From ZLKRG08 sp051006515 (GTDB taxonomy: Bacteria; Actinomycetota; Actinomycetes; Nanopelagicales; Nanopelagicaceae), in NCBI GenBank assembly GCA_051006515.1, contig JBPCTD010000038.1, positions 1 to 5,450 on the forward strand: a stretch of DNA of 5,450 bases, written 5' to 3'. Positions within the stretch are counted from its first letter, which is position 1, and every line of letters begins with the position of its first letter. A program made the translations under genes and the position numbers. The notes beneath the pieces were generated by a model. The model ran no database searches. It was not told the DNA's origin and was given only the letters and a program-made list of their open reading frames with translations. Shown piece after piece: positions 1-5,450 of this stretch.

Positions 1-1
1 G

Positions 2-84
2 CGGAGGGCGTGGGATTTGAACCCACGAGGCTTTCACCTGCCGGTTTTCAAGACCGGTGCACTCGGCCGCTATGCGAGCCCTCC
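2..84 (-). tRNA. tRNA-Ser, anticodon UGA
   Basis: Read on the minus strand, this folds as a complete class II tRNA of 83 nt. The 7-bp acceptor stem pairs 78-84 with 3-9, and the discriminator is G (base 2). The D arm closes with GCA/TGC, the anticodon stem is CCGGT/ACCGG, and the T arm is GTGGG-TTCAAAT-CCCAC. The anticodon loop CTTGAAA places UGA at window bases 50-48, so it reads UCA and, by wobble, other UCN serine codons. The 14-nt variable arm can form AGGT/GCCT around a GAAA loop; a long variable arm is the main feature by which seryl-tRNA synthetase recognises this tRNA. Only one base follows the discriminator in the window, so whether CCA is encoded cannot be judged. The matching synthetase gene lies upstream in the same orientation. 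Confidence 0.97.
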
Positions 85-93
85 GCGGCGTAA

Positions 94-121
94 TTTATAG
101 GTATTAGCTACGTGCAGGCAA
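94..121 (-). promoter_or_regulatory. Probable promoter of the tRNA-Ser gene
   Basis: On the minus strand a strong -10-like hexamer TATAAA lies at 99-94. A weaker -35-like TTGCCT lies at 121-116, giving a 16-nt spacer. Transcription would start near 87, three or four bases before the mature tRNA 5' end at 84. The -35 part falls inside the last codons of the upstream HAD phosphatase gene. The tRNA could therefore be made independently of the pheA-serS operon as well as by read-through. This is inferred from motif and spacing only. Confidence 0.45.
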
Positions 122-922
122 ATTCAAGAGCTCTTCAACAACCTGAGCCACACCATCTTCATCGCATGGTGGCGCAGAGGCGGTTGCATATTTAATTCCA
201 TCTGGATGTCCATCGCTCATCGCATATGAACGACCTGCAAATTCCAACATTGAAAAATCATTTGGATTATCACCAAATGCAACTACATCTTCACGATCAA
301 TTTGCATACGTTCACAGAGCGTTGCCAAAGTGTCGCCTTTTGAAACTCCATGTGCACTAATTTCTAATAATGATTCCCATGGATTTGAATGCGTTACCGT
401 GACGATATCGCCAACGACATTCTTTGCAACTGCCAACATCTCATCTGAATTAAATAATTTATCATCGCCACGAGCTAACAATTTAACTGCACCATTTTCA
501 GTGTGATCAAGTATGTCGTCCATGCCGTTTTCATCAATTCCTAAATCCCAGCGCGCAACATACTGGCGTTCGCGGCGAAAATCTCCATGGTTTTCAAATG
601 CAAAGTGAACTGTGGTTAGCGCTTTACGCAAACGAAAAACTGTTTCACGCATATCGATAGGTGTAATCCGCCACTCTTCAATTACTTTTTCGTTCTGTAA
701 ATCCCAAAGAATGCCGCCATTGCTGCAAATAGCTTGACCAAAATTAAACGCTTGTTTGACCTGCCCCATCCAACGCGGTGGGCGACCCGTAACAAAAAAT
801 ACTTTTACGCCAAGTTCATGGGCTCTTGTTAAAGAATCAATTGTCCGTTGTGAAATCGGTGCATCATGCGGACAGATAGTTCCATCTAAATCTGTAGCAA
901 TTAGTTTCGGTCGATAACTCAC
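104..922 (-). CDS. Cof-type HAD-superfamily phosphatase
   Basis: A 272-residue hydrolase of the haloacid dehalogenase superfamily, expected to be cytoplasmic, Mg-dependent and active on small phosphorylated metabolites through an aspartyl-phosphate intermediate. All four motifs are present: DLDGT at 11-15 (nucleophile Asp11, acid/base Asp13), Thr45 in VTGRP, Lys195 in GVSKG, and GDNPND at 217-222 with Asp218 and Asp222. SNGG at 67-70 and the roughly 100-residue insert between motifs II and III are typical of the Cof subfamily with a C2 cap. Length is normal. The start is GTG (922-920). An in-frame TAA at 940-938 rules out a longer protein, and the next Met (52) would lose the active site. No clear Shine-Dalgarno precedes it; serS ends 7 nt upstream, so translation may rely on coupling. 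The substrate cannot be told from sequence; sugar phosphates, flavin or pyridoxal phosphates are usual in the family. Confidence 0.93.
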   Translation of the reverse strand: MSYRPKLIATDLDGTICPHDAPISQRTIDSLTRAHELGVKVFFVTGRPPRWMGQVKQAFNFGQAICSNGGILWDLQNEKVIEEWRITPIDMRETVFRLRKALTTVHFAFENHGDFRRERQYVARWDLGIDENGMDDILDHTENGAVKLLARGDDKLFNSDEMLAVAKNVVGDIVTVTHSNPWESLLEISAHGVSKGDTLATLCERMQIDREDVVAFGDNPNDFSMLEFAGRSYAMSDGHPDGIKYATASAPPCDEDGVAQVVEELLNLPARS

Positions 923-929
923 TTTAAAC

Positions 930-2192
930 TCATTTAATTACTTCAAACTTATCTTTGCCAATGTATGGCTGCAAAACTTTTGGCACATTTACTGAGCCGT
1001 CGGCGTTCTGATTGTTCTCCAGGATTGCCACAATCATGCGTGGAACTGCTACCAAAGTGCCATTTAGCGTTGCTAGAGGTCTGCTGCCATTCTCATCTTT
1101 CATACGAATATTTAAACGGCGTGCTTGGAATTCAGTGCAATTAGAGGTGCTAGTTACTTCACGATAGGCATTCTGCGTTGGAATCCAAGCTTCGATATCA
1201 AATTTGCGGTTAGCAGAAGAACCTAAATCGCCAGATGCGATATCTAATACGCGATAAGGAAGCTCCATTGCATTTAGGAAATCTTTCTCCCATTGCAATA
1301 AACGTTTATGTTCTGCTTTAGCATCTTCTGGTTTGCAGAAAACAAACATTTCAACTTTTTCAAATTGATGTACTCGAATGATGCCGCGGGTATCTTTTCC
1401 GTAAGAGCCTGCTTCGCGACGAAAACATGGTGAATATCCGGTATAGCGAAGTGGTAATTTCGCCGCATCTAACGTTTCATCCATGTGATAAGCCGCAAGT
1501 GGAACTTCTGAAGTTCCGACCAGATAAACATCATCTTTTTCAATGTGATAAACATTCTCTGCAGCTTGACCTAAGAAACCGGTTCCTTCCATTGCTGGTG
1601 GATTAACTAGAACTGGTGGAATAACTGGAGTGAAGCCTGCTTTATTTGCTTGAGCAATTGCGTAATTAACTAAAGCTAATTCCAACATTGCACCTGGACC
1701 AGTTAAGTAATAGCTGCGAGCGCCGGCAACTTTTGCACCGCGCTCGGTATCAATCGCGCCAAGTAATTTACCTAGCTCAACGTGATCTTTTGGTTCGAAA
1801 TCAAATTTGCGCGGTTCGCCAACGTGTTCGATTACTTTGAAATCTGCTTCGCCACCGATTGGCGCATCTGGATCAAGTACATTTGAAAGTAGCTTTGAAA
1901 CTTCATTGGTCTGCGCTTCAATCTCCGCGCGCTTACTATCAGCATCTTTTACTTTTGCGGCTAAAGATTTTGCTTGCTCTAAAAGCGCGTTCTTCTCATC
2001 GCCTTTTGCTGCGCCTACTGATTTAGACAAAATATTCTGCTCGGCGCGCAAGGCTTCGAAAGCTGCAATTGCATCGCGGCGCTTGGTATCTAACTCAAGT
2101 AAGCGATCGACGATGCTCTCATCCTCGCCGCGGCCGCGCTGTGATGATCGAACTAACTCCGGATTTTCGCGAATTAATTTGATATCGATCAT
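930..2192 (-). CDS. serS: Seryl-tRNA synthetase
   Basis: A class II aminoacyl-tRNA synthetase that activates serine with ATP and loads it on tRNA-Ser (and on tRNA-Sec where present) in the cytoplasm. At 420 residues it has the usual bacterial length. Residues 1-105 form the tRNA-binding arm, with charged, Ala/Lys/Glu-rich helices at about 27-105 making the long antiparallel coiled coil that contacts the variable arm. The catalytic core follows: motif 1 around 160-196 with the Pro pair 192-193, the serine-binding TSE at 227-229, motif 2 beginning FRRE at 257-260 with Arg269 and Glu281, and motif 3 around 377-395 with Arg385. No key residue is missing. The ATG start overlaps the pheA stop (ATGA, 2192-2189), so the two are probably translationally coupled; the serS start also has its own ribosome-binding site. 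A tRNA-Ser gene lies downstream in the same orientation. Confidence 0.98.
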   Translation of the reverse strand: MIDIKLIRENPELVRSSQRGRGEDESIVDRLLELDTKRRDAIAAFEALRAEQNILSKSVGAAKGDEKNALLEQAKSLAAKVKDADSKRAEIEAQTNEVSKLLSNVLDPDAPIGGEADFKVIEHVGEPRKFDFEPKDHVELGKLLGAIDTERGAKVAGARSYYLTGPGAMLELALVNYAIAQANKAGFTPVIPPVLVNPPAMEGTGFLGQAAENVYHIEKDDVYLVGTSEVPLAAYHMDETLDAAKLPLRYTGYSPCFRREAGSYGKDTRGIIRVHQFEKVEMFVFCKPEDAKAEHKRLLQWEKDFLNAMELPYRVLDIASGDLGSSANRKFDIEAWIPTQNAYREVTSTSNCTEFQARRLNIRMKDENGSRPLATLNGTLVAVPRMIVAILENNQNADGSVNVPKVLQPYIGKDKFEVIK

Positions 2193-3103
2193 GTAGCACG
2201 CCCCTTTCTTACATCAGTTAACCATTGATTGGAATCTTCAAAAGCGCTATCGCTGCTGCTCTTGTTTGTTGTAGGTGCCACTTTATCGGCACGTGGATAG
2301 GAACCAAGGAATCTGACATCTTCGCAAATTCTACGAAGTCCCATTAACGCATCACCGACGCGTGCATCATTGATATGACCTTCGGCATCGATAATGAAAT
2401 GGTAGTGACCAAGTTCGCGACCAGTTGGTCTTGATTGAATGAAAGTTAGATTCACGCCACGCACCGCGAACTCTGTTAATACTTCAAGCAAAGCACCGGC
2501 ATGATCAATCCCAATAAATGCCGCAAGTGAAGTGCGATCAAATCCAGTTGGCGCTGGAATCGCGCCTGGTTTTGAAACCAGCACGAATCTAGTTACCGCT
2601 TGTTCTGTATCTCCGATGTTCTGCTCTAAAACTTTAAGGCCATAAGTTTTAGCAGCAACCTCTGCTGCAATCGCGGCATCAAATTCGCCTTTAGCTAGCG
2701 CTTCAGCTGCGGCAGCAGTTGAGTTGGTACTAATAATTTCGGCATTTGGATAATGCTCTGCAATATATCTGCGACATTGCGCTTCAGCATGTGGATGGGT
2801 AGCGATCTTCTTGATTTCAGCCTTTTCATCACGTACTAAAAGTGCAAAAGAAACTTGAAGTAAAACTTCGCCCACAATTATTAACGGTTCCCCGATTGCT
2901 AATTCATCAAGAGTTCTTGCAACAACGCCTTCTACAGAGTTTTCAATTGGAACTAGCGCGAAATCTGCGCCGCCGTTACGGACCATATCTAGCGCCGTAG
3001 TTACATTGGCGCAGGGCAAAAGCTGATCAGAGCCGCCGGTAATAGTCCGAAGCGCACCTTCAGTGAAGGTTCCAGCAGGACCAAGATAGGCGTATTTACT
3101 CAC
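2189..3103 (-). CDS. pheA: Prephenate dehydratase (monofunctional, with ACT domain)
   Basis: Converts prephenate to phenylpyruvate, water and CO2, the committed step to phenylalanine. The 304-residue protein begins with the typical YLGPAGTF (4-13 region). The periplasmic-binding-like catalytic domain runs to about 180 and includes PIENSVEG at 52-59 and the signature TRF at 171-173, whose Thr is catalytic. An ACT domain follows at about 192-270, with GALLEVL at 203-209 and QSRP at 223-226, the site that in relatives (ESRP) binds phenylalanine for feedback control. No chorismate mutase domain is fused. The tail after 272 is Ser/Asp-rich and of unknown role. The start is GTG (3103-3101); an in-frame TAG at 3115-3113 excludes anything longer. 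There is no Shine-Dalgarno, but a -10 box sits 6 nt upstream, so the mRNA is probably leaderless. First gene of the minus-strand operon. Confidence 0.97.
   Translation of the reverse strand: MSKYAYLGPAGTFTEGALRTITGGSDQLLPCANVTTALDMVRNGGADFALVPIENSVEGVVARTLDELAIGEPLIIVGEVLLQVSFALLVRDEKAEIKKIATHPHAEAQCRRYIAEHYPNAEIISTNSTAAAAEALAKGEFDAAIAAEVAAKTYGLKVLEQNIGDTEQAVTRFVLVSKPGAIPAPTGFDRTSLAAFIGIDHAGALLEVLTEFAVRGVNLTFIQSRPTGRELGHYHFIIDAEGHINDARVGDALMGLRRICEDVRFLGSYPRADKVAPTTNKSSSDSAFEDSNQWLTDVRKGRAT
2201..2207 (-). promoter_or_regulatory. Ribosome-binding site of serS
   Basis: On the minus strand AAAGGGG lies eight bases before the serS ATG. It is a purine-rich, Shine-Dalgarno-like match inside the end of pheA. 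It supports the chosen start and the idea that ribosomes finishing pheA can begin serS at the ATGA overlap. Confidence 0.6.
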
Positions 3104-3109
3104 CTGCGA

Positions 3110-3115
3110 ATTCTA
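3110..3115 (-). promoter_or_regulatory. -10 box of the pheA-serS operon, predicted leaderless
   Basis: The minus strand reads TAGAAT at 3115-3110, five of six matches to TATAAT, with the invariant TA and final T. Six bases separate it from the GTG of pheA, so transcription would begin at or next to the first base of the start codon. No convincing -35 is seen at the usual distance, which falls inside the phosphatase gene at about 3133-3138. The nine bases between the in-frame stop and the GTG hold no Shine-Dalgarno. Inferred from motif and spacing. Confidence 0.6.
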
Positions 3116-3119
3116 CCCG

Positions 3120-3125
3120 TAGGCT
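3120..3125 (+). promoter_or_regulatory. -10 box of the phosphatase-kinase operon, probably leaderless
   Basis: The plus strand reads TAGGCT, matching the TANNNT pattern of actinobacterial -10 boxes, seven bases before the ATG at 3133. Transcription would start at that ATG. A weak -35 candidate TTTACT lies at 3095-3100 with a long 19-nt spacer, inside the pheA gene. The bases AAGG at 3126-3129 could instead act as a minimal Shine-Dalgarno for the second ATG at 3136, but would then require transcription to start further upstream, within pheA. Confidence 0.5.
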
Positions 3126-3132
3126 AAGGCGC

Positions 3133-3903
3133 ATGATGCAGAGTTTTACTGCTCGCTTCAACGCAGCAGGACGTAGTGAAGTTGGTCTGCATCGAAGTGG
3201 AAATGAAGATTCAGCGCTAATAAATGGCGTGTTAATTGCTGTTGCTGATGGAATGGGCGGACATGCTGGTGGCGAAGTTGCATCTAAAGTTGCCATCACT
3301 ACTTTGGCACAAATACTTCCATTACTTGATAACAATGAAATGGATCCTGAATCTCTAGAGGATTTTCTTTTAAGTTCATTAGTTGAAGTAGATCAAGAAA
3401 TCGGTGAAACAGCGCAAGCTAATGATCGTTTATCTGGAATGGGAACCACGTTAACTGCTATTGCGCTTTATCGCGATAAAGCCTACGTGCTACATGCAGG
3501 TGATTCTCGCGCTTATAGATTACGTGGCAAAGAGTTTATGCAATTAACTAAAGATCACTCTGTGGTGCAAGAGTTGATTGATTCTGGTGCAATCTCTGAA
3601 TCTGAAGCGTTGGTGCATCCGCAGCGCTCGGTGTTAACTAATGTTTTGATGGGAAATGGAAATATCACACCGCTATTAATTGCATATGATGTGAAAGCTG
3701 GCGATAAATTTTTACTCTGCAGCGATGGATTAAATACGGTGGTTGCAAATGATGAAATCAAAGCAAAGTTAAGTAGCACTGATCCAATCTCTGATTTAAT
3801 TACCTTAACTTACGAACGTGGCGCGCCAGATAACGTCACTATTATTTTGGCAGAAATCGGTGCAGGCGATACCGCAACAGAGTTCCTAGGAGCTGCAAAA
3901 TGA
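3133..3903 (+). CDS. PP2C-family Ser/Thr protein phosphatase (PstP-like)
   Basis: A metal-dependent protein phosphatase expected to remove phosphate from Ser/Thr residues, including those of the kinase encoded next to it. The 256-residue protein is one PP2C domain with every hallmark: RSGNED at 21-26, the metal-binding VADGMGGH with Asp39-Gly40, GMGTT at 102-106, HAGDSRAY with Asp124, LTKDHS at 138-143, CSDGL with Asp198, and the metal ligand Asp233 in APDN. There is no signal peptide or membrane segment and the protein ends about 15 residues after the domain. It is therefore cytoplasmic, unlike mycobacterial PstP, which has a membrane anchor and an outer domain. Two adjacent ATGs (3133 and 3136) are both possible starts, differing by one Met. 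Its stop overlaps the kinase start by 4 bp, so the two should be made in linked amounts. Activity is highly likely; its targets are inferred from context. Confidence 0.95.
   Translation: MMQSFTARFNAAGRSEVGLHRSGNEDSALINGVLIAVADGMGGHAGGEVASKVAITTLAQILPLLDNNEMDPESLEDFLLSSLVEVDQEIGETAQANDRLSGMGTTLTAIALYRDKAYVLHAGDSRAYRLRGKEFMQLTKDHSVVQELIDSGAISESEALVHPQRSVLTNVLMGNGNITPLLIAYDVKAGDKFLLCSDGLNTVVANDEIKAKLSSTDPISDLITLTYERGAPDNVTIILAEIGAGDTATEFLGAAK
3888..3892 (+). promoter_or_regulatory. Ribosome-binding site of the kinase gene
   Basis: AGGAG, a near-perfect Shine-Dalgarno core, lies seven bases before the ATG at 3900 and inside the last codons of the phosphatase gene. It fixes the kinase start at the ATGA overlap and allows either fresh initiation or coupled re-initiation. 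Confidence 0.8.
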
Positions 3904-5432
3904 CGCTCTTCGGTGATCGCTACGAAATGGGCGCTCTTATTGGCGCTGGCGGTATGTCTGATGTTTTCGTTGCTAAAGACTTGAAATTAAACCGCGAAGT
4001 TGCGGTTAAAGTACTTCGAAGTGATTTAAATCGAGAGCAAACTTTCGTTACCCGTTTTAGAAAAGAGGCGTTAGCTGCTGCGGGCTTAAGCCATCCCGGA
4101 ATTGTGGCGGTTTTTGATAGCGGCGAGAACCCTGCTCCATACATAGTGATGGAGTTGTTGCAAGGAAGAACGCTACGTGAATTAATTGATGGCCCAGTAG
4201 ATCCCAAAACTGCAATCCAAATTACCGAAGGTATTTTGCAAGCTCTTGCTTATTCTCATGCAAATGGCATTGTGCATCGCGATATTAAGCCAGGAAATAT
4301 CATGATTACAGATCATGGCGATGTCAAAGTAATGGATTTTGGTATCGCTAGAGCTCTTGATGATGTCAGCGCCACCATGACTGCCACTTGGAATGTAGTC
4401 GGAACTGCGCAGTATTTATCGCCCGAACAGGCAAGTGGTGAAGTCGCTGATAGCAGAAGTGATTTGTACTCTGTTGGTTGTGTGCTTTATGAAATGCTAA
4501 CTGGACGCCCACCATTTATTGGCGATACTCCAGTTTCAATCGCTTTCCAACATGTTTCTGGTGAATTCATTCCACCAAGCAAAGTAAATCCAAAAGTTGA
4601 TTCGCAATTTGATCACTTTATATCGGTGGTGATGGCAAAAGATCCTGCCAATCGATATCAAGATGCAAATACCATGTTGGCCGACTTACACCGAATAAAA
4701 ACTGGCCAGACAATTACAACTGAAATTGTTCGCACCAAAAAGAAGAAAAATCGTCTCTGGCAAGTTGTAGCTGGTGTTTTAGCGCTTGGATTAATTGTTC
4801 TTGGTGGCTTTTCGTTAAATGGCGATACGGTAATTAGTGGCACTGAAGTACCAAATGTTGTTGGTTTGACCGAAAGCGATGCCACATCCCAATTGAGCGC
4901 ATTTAAAGTGGTTATTAATCGCGCACATGATTCGAAGATTCCAATAGATCGAGTGGCATCCCAAGATCCACTTGCTACTTCACGTGTTAAAAAAGGTTCA
5001 GTAGTAACAATCACGATAAGCGATGGACCTGGCGATACCACGGTGCCGCTAGATTTGATCGGTTTATCGCTTACTGATGCGCGGGTAGCGTTAACAGCTG
5101 CTGGTTTAACTGTTTCTGCAATTGATGCAGTACCTAGTGATAAACCAATTGGAACTGTTCTTTCGGTCGATCCAATTGGTGGATCTAATATTCCGGCAGG
5201 TTCAGGCGTTACTTTGCAGATTGCAAATGGAAATATTGCAGTGCCAAATCTGGTTGGTCAAAGCGAAGTACAAGCACTTACTACTTTGACGCAATCAGGT
5301 TTCTTGATGAAGACCATCTATTCATACGATGCTAATCAGCAGATTGGTGTGGTTTTGGCGCAAGCACCAGAACCTGGCGCACAACAACAAATCGGTTCAC
5401 AGGTAACTGTGACAATTAATAAGCAAGGTTAG
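3900..5432 (+). CDS. pknB: PASTA-domain transmembrane Ser/Thr protein kinase (PknB-like)
   Basis: A membrane receptor kinase that phosphorylates Ser/Thr in cell-wall, division and metabolic proteins; its outer PASTA repeats are known in relatives to bind peptidoglycan fragments or lipid II. The 510-residue protein has a complete kinase domain at about 8-268: glycine loop GAGG at 15-18, Lys37, Glu56, HRDIKPGN with Asp128 and Asn133, DFG with Asp146, and SPE at 174-176. Thr161 and Thr163 in the activation loop align with the autophosphorylated Thr171/Thr173 of mycobacterial PknB. A short basic stretch (KKKKN, 280-284) precedes one membrane helix at about 286-306, so the N-terminus is inside. 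Three PASTA repeats follow at about 315-376, 379-443 and 445-508, one fewer than mycobacterial PknB, and the linker before the membrane is short. It is co-transcribed with, and probably opposed by, the preceding phosphatase. Orthology to PknB rather than another PASTA kinase is likely but not proven. Confidence 0.95.
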   Translation: MTLFGDRYEMGALIGAGGMSDVFVAKDLKLNREVAVKVLRSDLNREQTFVTRFRKEALAAAGLSHPGIVAVFDSGENPAPYIVMELLQGRTLRELIDGPVDPKTAIQITEGILQALAYSHANGIVHRDIKPGNIMITDHGDVKVMDFGIARALDDVSATMTATWNVVGTAQYLSPEQASGEVADSRSDLYSVGCVLYEMLTGRPPFIGDTPVSIAFQHVSGEFIPPSKVNPKVDSQFDHFISVVMAKDPANRYQDANTMLADLHRIKTGQTITTEIVRTKKKKNRLWQVVAGVLALGLIVLGGFSLNGDTVISGTEVPNVVGLTESDATSQLSAFKVVINRAHDSKIPIDRVASQDPLATSRVKKGSVVTITISDGPGDTTVPLDLIGLSLTDARVALTAAGLTVSAIDAVPSDKPIGTVLSVDPIGGSNIPAGSGVTLQIANGNIAVPNLVGQSEVQALTTLTQSGFLMKTIYSYDANQQIGVVLAQAPEPGAQQQIGSQVTVTINKQG

Positions 5433-5440
5433 TTTTTACC

Positions 5441-5444
5441 GGAG
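5441..5444 (+). promoter_or_regulatory. Possible ribosome-binding site of a gene beyond the window
   Basis: GGAG lies nine bases after the kinase stop codon, and the window ends six bases later. That is the right distance for a start codon at or just past 5451. No terminator hairpin is visible between the kinase stop and this site (the short T run at 5433-5437 has no stem before it), so the operon probably continues. The next gene cannot be identified. Confidence 0.4.
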
Positions 5445-5450
5445 ATAAAC

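Noticed and set aside
1274..1468. Short 64-codon minus-strand frame inside serS
   Set aside because: It overlaps conserved motif 2 of serS in another frame; nothing supports it as a gene.
1807..2196. Open frame of 129 codons on the plus strand opposite the start of serS
   Set aside because: Ser/Ala-rich translation is what the antisense of a coiled-coil-encoding region gives. It lies wholly opposite a secure serS gene and has no recognisable domain.
2193..2290. Ser/Asp-rich tail of the prephenate dehydratase as a frameshift artefact or fusion
   Set aside because: The tail is in frame and short and ends in the ATGA overlap with serS. Ordinary C-terminal extensions of this size occur in actinobacterial PheA.
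3920..4207. Open frames on the minus strand opposite the phosphatase and kinase genes (also 3096-3335 and 3555-3779)
   Set aside because: All are opposite conserved catalytic domains and give compositionally odd proteins without motifs.
4735..4751. A-rich run in the kinase gene
   Set aside because: It simply encodes the basic residues before the membrane helix; the A runs are too short to expect transcriptional slippage.
4989..4995. AAAAAAG, a possible slippery heptamer in the kinase gene
   Set aside because: The reading frame splits it as AAA AAA G, not A AAA AAG as -1 frameshifting needs. The frame stays open through two more PASTA repeats, so no frameshift is needed.
4658..5041. Open frame of 127 codons on the minus strand opposite the kinase gene
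   Set aside because: Antisense shadow of the transmembrane and first PASTA region; no domain or ribosome-binding site is recognised.
5430..5440. T run after the kinase stop as a terminator
   Set aside because: No GC-rich hairpin precedes it, and a ribosome-binding-like GGAG follows at once.

Overview
The window is a compact, intact stretch of bacterial chromosome. It most resembles a low-GC member of the Actinobacteria. Three things point there. The order prephenate dehydratase, seryl-tRNA synthetase, Cof-type HAD phosphatase is, from memory, also seen in Streptomyces, with pheA and serS close together in Mycobacterium too. The kinase closely resembles mycobacterial PknB. Two genes look leaderless, which is common in Actinobacteria. 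Base composition is in the mid-40s percent GC (judged from a few sampled lines, not computed) and the gene spacing is very tight, which would suit a streamlined freshwater lineage such as the acI group / Nanopelagicales. That placement is inference.

Left part (2 to 3103), all on the minus strand and read right to left: pheA (GTG start), then serS overlapping it by 4 bp, then a Cof-type HAD phosphatase gene 7 nt further on, then a tRNA-Ser(UGA) gene 19 nt further on. The tRNA seems to have its own promoter. The synthetase and one of its tRNA substrates therefore lie in the same orientation about 0.9 kb apart.

Right part (3133 to 5432), on the plus strand: a soluble PP2C Ser/Thr phosphatase gene overlaps by 4 bp a PknB-like membrane Ser/Thr kinase gene with three PASTA repeats. 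The two form an opposing phosphatase/kinase pair, expected to sense cell-wall fragments and control growth and division. A Shine-Dalgarno-like GGAG at the right edge suggests that the operon continues past the window.

The two halves diverge from a gap of only 29 bp (3104-3132). It contains two outward-facing -10 boxes, each 6-7 nt from a start codon, so both operons probably make leaderless mRNA from promoters that exclude each other. I saw no mobile element, CRISPR array, broken gene or clearly undescribed system. No stretch over 300 bases lacks a gene. The most interesting structure is the divergent promoter.
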